Assembly (NCBI GenBank): GCA_016188625.1
Contig: JACPHL010000228.1
Location: forward strand, 1-5,291
Origin: Candidatus Rokuibacteriota bacterium
GTDB lineage: Bacteria; Methylomirabilota; Methylomirabilia; Rokubacteriales; JACPHL01
Reading direction: 5' to 3'
Length of the DNA: 5,291 bases
Shown here: positions 1 to 3,247 of the stretch, in pieces
Layout of the letters: every line of letters starts with the position of its first letter
How positions within the stretch are numbered: position 1 is the first letter of the stretch
Made by a program: the position numbers and the translations under genes
Notes under the pieces: model-generated
The model's database searches: none
The model's input: only the letters and a program-made list of their open reading frames with translations
Told to the model about the DNA's origin: nothing

Positions 1-175
1 CCGAACCTCCCCCCGAGGGTTGCGCGGGCGAAGCCCGCGCTCGGAGCGGACTATCCAATCCGCGAGTCGAGGGATGGGGCAGGGGCCCCAGCCCAGGGGG
101 ATTCCAAGGGGGGCCCGCCCCCTTGGGCCTTGGGGTGACAGCGAGCGGAGCGAGCGCCAGAGGGGCGGAGCCCCT
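1..175. repeat. Intergenic region packed with short hairpins
   Basis: No convincing gene lies here; an open frame runs through it from position 20, but its Arg/Gly/Pro-rich product looks like non-coding GC-rich sequence. It carries a series of perfect inverted repeats: GCGCGGGC/GCCCGCGC at 22-29 and 33-40 with a GAA loop, TGGGGC/GCCCCA at 75-80 and 85-90, CCAAGGGGG/CCCCCTTGG at 104-112 and 118-126, and AGGGGC/GCCCCT at 161-166 and 170-175 with a GGA loop. A short GAGCG-type tandem lies at about 141-157. The mix of GAA/GGA-loop hairpins and GAGCG tandems looks like a dispersed intergenic repeat family. That is inference, since only one copy is visible. The last hairpin touches the candidate ATG at 176. 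Confidence 0.5.
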
Positions 176-994
176 ATGGGGAGCGCCTTGAGGCCGCAGG
201 CCCCGAGGCGCGACGGGTCCAGAGCGGCGCGTCCCGCCTCATGGCCGGGCGCGCCCGCGCCCGGGGACGTCGGGGCGCTCGTGCTGCAGGCCCATCGCCT
301 CCTCTTCCGGCATTTCCGCACCTTCGTCGGGCTCCTGGCCCTCCCCCATGCGGTCGGCTTCGCCCTCGTCCTCGTCGCCCTGCGCGGGTCCCCGCGCGCC
401 CTCGTCCTCCCGCTCCTGGCGGCGTGGGGGGTCGTCTACCTGGCGGCGTGGACCGCGCTGATCTGGGCCATCTGGGAGGCGATCGGGGGGCGGCGGGTCG
501 GGATCCTGCGCGCCCTGCGCGAGGTGACCCCGGGGGTGCTGGGGCGGCTCCTGCTCACCCATCTCCTGGCCGTGGCCCTGCTGAGCCTGGCCCTGGGCGT
601 CCTGGTGGCGATCCTCGCCCCCCTGGGCGCCCTCGCGGGCCCCGTCGCGGCGCTCCTGGGCGGCGCGGTCGGGGCCGTCTTCGTCGTGGGGGCGTGGCTC
701 CTGCCGGTCCTCTTCCTCCCCCAGGTCGTGATCCTGGAGGGGGCGGGCGGGCTCGCCGCCCTCGCCCGCGGCCGCGCCATCGTAGCCGGCCGGCGCTGGC
801 GCATCCTCGGGTTCTGGGCGCTCTTCACGCTGCTGGAGGGGCTGGTCTCGTGGGGTTTCTCGGCCTGGCCCCCCGTGCAGGCGTTCGCCCAGCTCGTGGT
901 CGCCCCGATCGGCGCCATCTGGGTCACCCTCCTCTACGCCGAGGGCCCGCGTCCGTCCGGCGCCGGCCCCGGACCGCGACGGGGGGAGGGATGA
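176..994 (+). CDS. Multi-pass membrane protein, YciC/GPDPase membrane-domain-like
   Basis: 272 residues from ATG 176. After a Pro/Arg/Ala-rich N-terminus (residues 1-35) comes an amphipathic stretch, LLFRHFRTF, then about six hydrophobic segments near residues 51-69, 76-100, 125-150, 152-184, 208-228 and 236-254. The C-terminal half has the pattern VVILEG, then a small/Arg helix (LAALARGRAIVAGRRWRILG), then PIGAIWVTLLY. This matches what I recall of membrane proteins related to YciC and to the membrane domain of some glycerophosphodiester phosphodiesterases, whose function is mostly unknown. No catalytic motif is visible, so the role is unassigned; an inner-membrane location is inferred. The start is uncertain. 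ATG 176 has a purine-rich GGAG five bases upstream, but that lies in a hairpin. GTG 281 (residue 36) is in frame immediately before the conserved-looking part and would remove the low-complexity N-terminus. The stop sits one base before the next gene, so the two are probably co-transcribed and translationally coupled. Confidence 0.8.
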   Translation: MGSALRPQAPRRDGSRAARPASWPGAPAPGDVGALVLQAHRLLFRHFRTFVGLLALPHAVGFALVLVALRGSPRALVLPLLAAWGVVYLAAWTALIWAIWEAIGGRRVGILRALREVTPGVLGRLLLTHLLAVALLSLALGVLVAILAPLGALAGPVAALLGGAVGAVFVVGAWLLPVLFLPQVVILEGAGGLAALARGRAIVAGRRWRILGFWALFTLLEGLVSWGFSAWPPVQAFAQLVVAPIGAIWVTLLYAEGPRPSGAGPGPRRGEG

Positions 995-995
995 G

Positions 996-1376
996 ATGGA
1001 GCTGAGCCGGGACGAGTTCGAGGGCCTGGTCCACACGGCCCTGCGGGGCCTCCCCCGGCGCTTTCGCCGGAAGCTCCAGAACATCGCCGTGGTCGTGGAG
1101 GAGTGGCCCGACGACGAGACGCTCGAGGAGATGGAGATCGAGCCGCCGGACACCCTCTACGGCCTCTACCGCGGGGTCTCCCTGGAGCGCCGGGGGTCGT
1201 GGTACGGCGGGGTCCTTCCCGACGTCATCACCATCTACCGGGGCCCGATCCTGGAGACCTGCGAGACCCCCGAGGAGATCGAGGCCCTGGTCCAGGACGT
1301 GGTGGCCCACGAGATCGGCCACTACTTCGGGCTGGACGACGAGCGCCTCGAGGAGCTCGAGGCCGGGGACGACTGA
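996..1376 (+). CDS. Small zincin-type metallopeptidase family protein
   Basis: 126 residues. The C-terminus holds the zinc signature HEIGHYFGLDDERLEEL: H105, E106 and H109 form HExxH, followed by Gly112 and acidic residues 114-116 that could supply the third ligand. The N-terminus begins SRDEFEGLVHTALRGLP, and the middle contains DTLYGLYRGVSL and PDVITIYRGPIL. These features match the Zincin_1 (PF06262, formerly DUF1025) minimal metallopeptidase family, whose usual length is about 110-140 residues. The protein is acidic, has no signal peptide and is probably cytoplasmic. Family substrates are not established, so peptidase activity is inferred from the intact HExxH. The start ATG 996 follows the upstream stop by one base, and GGGGGGAGGG at 981-990 is a strong ribosome-binding site at good spacing. 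This indicates an operon with the membrane protein. Confidence 0.93.
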   Translation: MELSRDEFEGLVHTALRGLPRRFRRKLQNIAVVVEEWPDDETLEEMEIEPPDTLYGLYRGVSLERRGSWYGGVLPDVITIYRGPILETCETPEEIEALVQDVVAHEIGHYFGLDDERLEELEAGDD

Positions 1377-1526
1377 GCGCGGCCACCCTGCCGGCACTGT
1401 CCGAATTCCTTGCCCGCACGCCCGCTTCGGGCGATCCCTCGCGCCGGCCCCGGGAATAAAAGTGGTTTTCCCGAAAGCGGGTTTGGGGGATTTTCAACCC
1501 GAGTCCCGACCCCGGATATTTTTTGC

Positions 1527-1555
1527 TTGACAGGGGTTTCAATATCTACTAGTTT
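1527..1555 (+). promoter_or_regulatory. Candidate sigma70-type promoter of the AbiEi-like gene
   Basis: A perfect -35 hexamer TTGACA lies at 1527-1532. With a 17-base spacer, a weak -10 hexamer TAGTTT (three of six consensus positions) falls at 1550-1555. The A/T-rich surroundings and the position just upstream of ATG 1593 fit a promoter. The -10 is the weak element; TACTAG at 1547-1552 is another reading but has a 14-base spacer. The -10 overlaps the left arm of the 1554-1573 inverted repeat, so a bound protein there would block polymerase. Confidence 0.5.
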
Positions 1556-1573
1556 TTCAGCAGACGCTGAAAA
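1554..1573. promoter_or_regulatory. Perfect 8+8 inverted repeat, possible operator
   Basis: TTTTCAGC at 1554-1561 and GCTGAAAA at 1566-1573 are exact reverse complements separated by AGAC. The repeat overlaps the predicted -10 region and ends 19 bases before the ATG at 1593. A dyad of this size over a promoter is the usual target of a dimeric helix-turn-helix protein. The adjacent gene encodes a winged-helix protein, so autorepression is a reasonable inference. It could instead fold as a leader-RNA hairpin. Confidence 0.45.
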
Positions 1574-1592
1574 TGATCGCACAACTGAAACC

Positions 1593-2639
1593 ATGCTGCA
1601 GTCCCGCGAAATCAAAAAGCAGGCGGCTCAGCGGCTGCGTGAGGTCTTCCCTCTCGCCCGGGAGTGGCAGGAGTCCATCGACTCCCAGGTGGGCGGCCAG
1701 CCGGTGGACATCCTGGTGAGGTTCCGGATGGGGGGGGAGGAGAAGACGCTGCTCTGCGAGGTCCGATCGGTCGGCCAACCGCGCTACATCCGGGAGGCGA
1801 TCACGCGCCTGGCCAACCTTCGCCAGCAGCTCCCCGACAGCTACCCGATCGCCGTCGCCACCTACATCAGCCCCCAGTCCGCCGCGCTCCTCAGGCGGAA
1901 CGGCTGCGGCTACCTCGACCTCTCGGGGAACTGCTATCTCGCCTTCGACAACGTCCTCATCGAAAAGGAGGGGAAGCCCAACCTCCGCCCGGCCACCCGC
2001 CCGCTCAAGACCCTCTTCGCCCCCCGCGCCACCCGCGTCGTCCGCGCCCTCCTCGCCGAGCCCCAGCGCCCCTGGCATCTCGAGGAGCTGGCCCGCGCCG
2101 TGGGGGTGAGCCTCGGCCATGCCCACAACGTGGTGAAGCGGCTCGGGGACCTCGAGTGGGTGGCGCGGGACGAGGCCAACCGGATCCGCCTCGCGGCCGC
2201 GGGCGAGCTCCTGGATGCCTGGCGGGAGGAGTACACCTATCGGGCCAACGCCCTCCACGCCTACGTCTCCCAGGAAGGGGTCAAGCGCCGCCTCATGGAG
2301 GCCATCGCGCGCTACGCCAAGGGGCAGGGGACCCCCTACGCCTTCACCCTCCACGCCGGGGCCTCCCTCGTGGCCCCGCAGGTCCGGGTCCCGACGATCC
2401 ACTGCTACTGGGCGGGAGACCCCGAGCCGCTGGCCCGGGCCCTCGGCCTCCAGCCCGTGGAGGGCGAGGGGTCTGTCTATCTCCTCACCCCCTACGACAT
2501 GGGCGTCTTCTACGCCCCCCTGCAGAAGGGGGGGCTGGCCGTCGTCTCGCTCCCCCAGCTGTACGTGGACCTCTACCACCATGAGCGGCGCGGTCGCGAA
2601 CAGGCCGAGAAGCTCCGGCGGGATGCGATCGGCTACTGA
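1593..2639 (+). CDS. AbiEi-like winged-helix protein with nuclease-like N-terminus
   Basis: 348 residues from ATG 1593. The N-terminal third (about 10-130) shows a degenerate PD-(D/E)xK-like layout: D39 in VDILVRF, then LLCEVRS with E56 and R58 where active nucleases have ExK. It continues with helix YIREAITRLANLRQQ, AVATYISPQ and the motif GYLDLSGN (106-113). Residues 140-200 form a winged helix, with HLEELARAVGVSLGHAHNVVKRL as the helix-turn-helix. The C-terminus has LPQLYVDLYHHERRGREQAEKLR (320-342). I recognise this arrangement from proteins annotated as type IV toxin-antitoxin AbiEi-family antitoxins or transcriptional regulators. In AbiE systems AbiEi represses its own promoter and counters the AbiEii nucleotidyltransferase toxin. 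No such toxin is seen, so this may be an orphan regulator. The start is chosen because the control region lies directly upstream; no good Shine-Dalgarno precedes it. Confidence 0.8.
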   Translation: MLQSREIKKQAAQRLREVFPLAREWQESIDSQVGGQPVDILVRFRMGGEEKTLLCEVRSVGQPRYIREAITRLANLRQQLPDSYPIAVATYISPQSAALLRRNGCGYLDLSGNCYLAFDNVLIEKEGKPNLRPATRPLKTLFAPRATRVVRALLAEPQRPWHLEELARAVGVSLGHAHNVVKRLGDLEWVARDEANRIRLAAAGELLDAWREEYTYRANALHAYVSQEGVKRRLMEAIARYAKGQGTPYAFTLHAGASLVAPQVRVPTIHCYWAGDPEPLARALGLQPVEGEGSVYLLTPYDMGVFYAPLQKGGLAVVSLPQLYVDLYHHERRGREQAEKLRRDAIGY

Positions 2640-2654
2640 GCTGCCCCGCGCAGT

Positions 2655-2683
2655 GGGCCGGGGGAACGCCGGGGCCGGGGGAA
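2655..2683. repeat. 12-bp direct repeat, 17-bp period
   Basis: GGGCCGGGGGAA occurs at 2655-2666 and again, unchanged, at 2672-2683, separated by CGCCG. The second copy runs into the Shine-Dalgarno of the first lysine-rich microORF. It may be a replication-slippage duplication or a protein- or RNA-binding element; nothing in the sequence settles which. Confidence 0.6.
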
Positions 2684-2691
2684 GGAGGTGA
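2682..2691 (+). promoter_or_regulatory. Extended Shine-Dalgarno before microORF 1
   Basis: AAGGAGGTGA is a ten-base exact match to the complement of the usual 16S rRNA 3' tail, longer than at any annotated gene in this window. Its core ends ten bases before GTG 2699. It supports real translation of the 13-codon frame, although GTG 2688, inside the site, opens a competing frame. Confidence 0.7.
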
Positions 2692-2698
2692 GCACCGA

Positions 2699-2740
2699 GT
2701 GGCGAAGAGGAAGAAGGCGGCTGCCAAGAAGAAGAGATAG
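2699..2740 (+). CDS. Lysine-rich microprotein 1 (13 residues)
   Basis: GTG 2699 to TAG 2738-2740 encodes MAKRKKAAAKKKR, in which eight of thirteen residues are Lys or Arg and the rest are Ala apart from the start Met. It is not a gene I recognise. The composition resembles the Lys/Ala tails of bacterial histone H1-like proteins, which bind nucleic acid, but at 13 residues there is no domain, so any function is inference. Coding is supported by the ten-base Shine-Dalgarno at good spacing and by a near copy 76 bases downstream with the same length, composition and translation signals. It lies 59 bases after the AbiEi-like gene on the same strand and could be co-transcribed with it. A competing frame from GTG 2688 would give an Arg-rich 39-residue peptide ending at 2807. 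The repeated 13-codon pattern favours the short frame. Confidence 0.5.
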   Translation: MAKRKKAAAKKKR

Positions 2741-2758
2741 CGGAATAACGCAGCTGAG

Positions 2759-2786
2759 CCGCCGGGAGGCCGGAGCCTCCCCGCGG
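2759..2786. promoter_or_regulatory. Strong hairpin between the two microORFs
   Basis: GGGAGGC (2764-2770) and GCCTCCC (2775-2781) pair around a CGGA loop. After a single C-C mismatch, CCGC (2759-2762) pairs with GCGG (2783-2786), giving about 11 base pairs. No T-run follows, so a simple intrinsic terminator is unlikely. It may act as a stability element, attenuator or processing site between the two small frames. Confidence 0.5.
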
Positions 2787-2797
2787 ACCCTGCGGGA

Positions 2798-2808
2798 AAG
2801 GGGGTGAT
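2798..2808 (+). promoter_or_regulatory. Extended Shine-Dalgarno before microORF 2
   Basis: AAGGGGGTGAT matches the 11-base anti-Shine-Dalgarno complement AAGGAGGTGAT at all positions but one, and that change still allows a G-U pair. Its core ends 11 bases before ATG 2816, almost the same spacing as at microORF 1 (ten). Such long matches are not expected by chance twice within about 130 bases. Confidence 0.7.
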
Positions 2809-2815
2809 TACCTAG

Positions 2816-2857
2816 ATGGCGACCAAGAAGAAGGCTGCCAAGAAGAAGAAGAAGTAG
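2816..2857 (+). CDS. Lysine-rich microprotein 2 (13 residues)
   Basis: ATG 2816 to TAG 2855-2857 encodes MATKKKAAKKKKK, with eight of thirteen residues Lys. It aligns with microprotein 1: both have a short Met-Ala start, a KK-Ala-Ala-KKK core and a basic end, and both share the DNA word GCTGCCAAGAAGAAG. The pair looks like a tandem duplication. The peptide is too short for standard gene finders. It is highly cationic, and binding to DNA, RNA, ribosomes or an acidic partner is possible but unproven. The frame ends just before a strong hairpin at 2873-2901, which could close the transcript. An alternative view is that the AAG-rich RNA matters and the peptide is a by-product, but the near-perfect Shine-Dalgarno argues for translation. 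Confidence 0.55.
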   Translation: MATKKKAAKKKKK

Positions 2858-2872
2858 GAGGGAACCACCCGA

Positions 2873-2901
2873 GGGTGGGGGGTGAACCAGACCCCCCACC
2901 C
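2873..2901. terminator. Strong GC hairpin downstream of the microORFs
   Basis: GGGTGGGGGGT at 2873-2883 and ACCCCCCACCC at 2891-2901 are perfect 11-bp arms around a seven-base loop. The structure begins 15 bases after the stop of microORF 2, so it probably ends or protects that transcript. No T-run follows on either strand, so termination may be rho-dependent or hairpin-only. An overlapping alternative pairing, CCACCC (2865-2870) with GGGTGG (2873-2878), would compete with the left arm. Confidence 0.55.
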
Positions 2902-2918
2902 GGACTCATCGATCCCAG

Positions 2919-2946
2919 CGAGGGGGGCCGGCCTCGGCCCCCCTCG
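2919..2946. terminator. Strong GC hairpin downstream of rpmB, possibly bidirectional
   Basis: CGAGGGGGGCCG at 2919-2930 and CGGCCCCCCTCG at 2935-2946 form a perfect 12-bp stem with the four-base loop GCCT. It starts 12 bases beyond the rpmB stop, as read on the minus strand. It also lies downstream of the plus-strand microORFs, so it can serve both convergent transcripts. There is no T-run on either side. Confidence 0.6.
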
Positions 2947-2958
2947 TGATCTCTCGAC

Positions 2959-3150
2959 TCAGAGGGCCCTGACGACCTTGCCGGCGCGGAGGCAGCGGGT
3001 GCAGACCTTCACCCGGCGCGTCTGCCCGTGGACGACGGCGCGGAGGCTGACCAGGTTGGGGAGCCAGCGACGCGTGCTGACGTTATGGGCATGGCTGATC
3101 CGGTGGCCGACCACCGGCCCCTTGCCGCAGAGATCACAGCGCTGCGCCAT
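2959..3150 (-). CDS. rpmB: 50S ribosomal protein L28
   Basis: 63 residues, the normal length for L28. It begins MAQRCDLCGKGPVVGHRISHAHNVSTRRW and continues LPNLVSLRAV, then TRRVKVCTRCLRAGKVVRAL. These are the standard L28 landmarks: the CxxCGK start, the GH-xSHA-N-T-RRW stretch and a basic C-terminal part. Both cysteine pairs are present (C5/C8 and C50/C53), so this is the zinc-ribbon form rather than the cysteine-free one. L28 is part of the large ribosomal subunit and is translated in the cytoplasm. An upstream extension of the frame to 3255 is rejected, because GGAGG on the minus strand lies about ten bases before the ATG at 3150 and the promoter lies within the extension. The gene is transcribed alone, divergent from recG and convergent with the microORFs. 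Confidence 0.98.
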   Translation of the reverse strand: MAQRCDLCGKGPVVGHRISHAHNVSTRRWLPNLVSLRAVVHGQTRRVKVCTRCLRAGKVVRAL

Positions 3151-3184
3151 TCGGACGACTCCTCCGGGTGTCTCGCTGGGAGTG

Positions 3185-3200
3185 GCTTGTCGGGACAAGC
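3185..3200. promoter_or_regulatory. Perfect palindrome between rpmB and recG
   Basis: GCTTGTC at 3185-3191 and GACAAGC at 3194-3200 are exact reverse complements with two bases between them. The palindrome covers the predicted recG -35 box (3187-3192). It also lies at the predicted rpmB transcription start (about 3199), so the rpmB mRNA would open with this sequence. It may be a shared operator, or a 5'-terminal RNA hairpin (with a slightly larger loop) in the rpmB leader. Confidence 0.5.
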
Positions 3201-3215
3201 ACCCCTTTATAGCAT
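3187..3215 (+). promoter_or_regulatory. Weaker candidate promoter of recG
   Basis: TTGTCG at 3187-3192 and TAGCAT at 3210-3215, with a 17-base spacer, each match consensus at four of six positions. Transcription would begin near 3222, giving a leader of about 26 bases before ATG 3248. It overlaps the rpmB -10 box and initiation region on the other strand, so the two promoters should exclude each other. Confidence 0.4.
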
Positions 3216-3234
3216 AGGTGCGGAGGCCTGACAA
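3206..3234 (-). promoter_or_regulatory. Promoter of rpmB
   Basis: Read on the minus strand, -35 TTGTCA (3229-3234) and -10 TATAAA (3206-3211) are separated by exactly 17 bases. Each hexamer matches the sigma70 consensus at five of six positions. Transcription would begin near 3199, leaving a leader of about 50 bases before the rpmB start codon. Confidence 0.75.
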
Positions 3235-3247
3235 CCCCCCCCTCCAG

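Larger units (their letters stand above)
1377..1592. other. Non-coding control region with an A/T-rich tail
   Basis: The gap between the metallopeptidase and the AbiEi-like gene has an A/T-rich right half (about 1455-1592), in sharp contrast to the surrounding genes. It holds several short inverted repeats: CGCCCG/CGGGCG at 1419-1424 and 1428-1433, CCCG/CGGG at 1470-1473 and 1478-1481, and CGGGTT/AACCCG at 1478-1483 and 1496-1501. It then carries a promoter and a perfect 8+8 repeat, listed separately. The 1419-1433 hairpin could end the upstream operon, but no T-run follows it. An open frame that continues upstream to 1410 is not counted as coding, because it runs through the promoter and its translation shows no domain. 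Confidence 0.6.

Noticed and set aside
239-1153. 304-residue minus-strand open frame over the membrane protein and metallopeptidase
   Set aside because: It is a GC-rich shadow frame of Arg/Gly/Glu/Pro repeats with no domain, opposite two better-supported genes.
1419-1433. Hairpin after the metallopeptidase gene as an intrinsic terminator
   Set aside because: The stem is only six base pairs with a three-base loop and no T-run, so it is too weak to call as a terminator.
1410-1592. Upstream extension of the AbiEi-like frame to ATG 1410
   Set aside because: The added 61 residues cross the TTGACA promoter, the A/T-rich block and the inverted repeat, and show no family features.
1557-2582. 341-residue minus-strand open frame opposite the AbiEi-like gene
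   Set aside because: Its translation has no recognisable motif and is the antisense shadow of the winged-helix gene.
2688-2807. Arg-rich 39-codon frame from GTG 2688 overlapping microORF 1
   Set aside because: Its start lies within the Shine-Dalgarno. The duplicated 13-codon Lys-rich pattern is a better explanation, though this frame is not fully excluded.
2882-3217. 111-codon plus-strand frame across the terminator and opposite rpmB
   Set aside because: It begins inside a hairpin and runs antisense to rpmB, with no conserved features.
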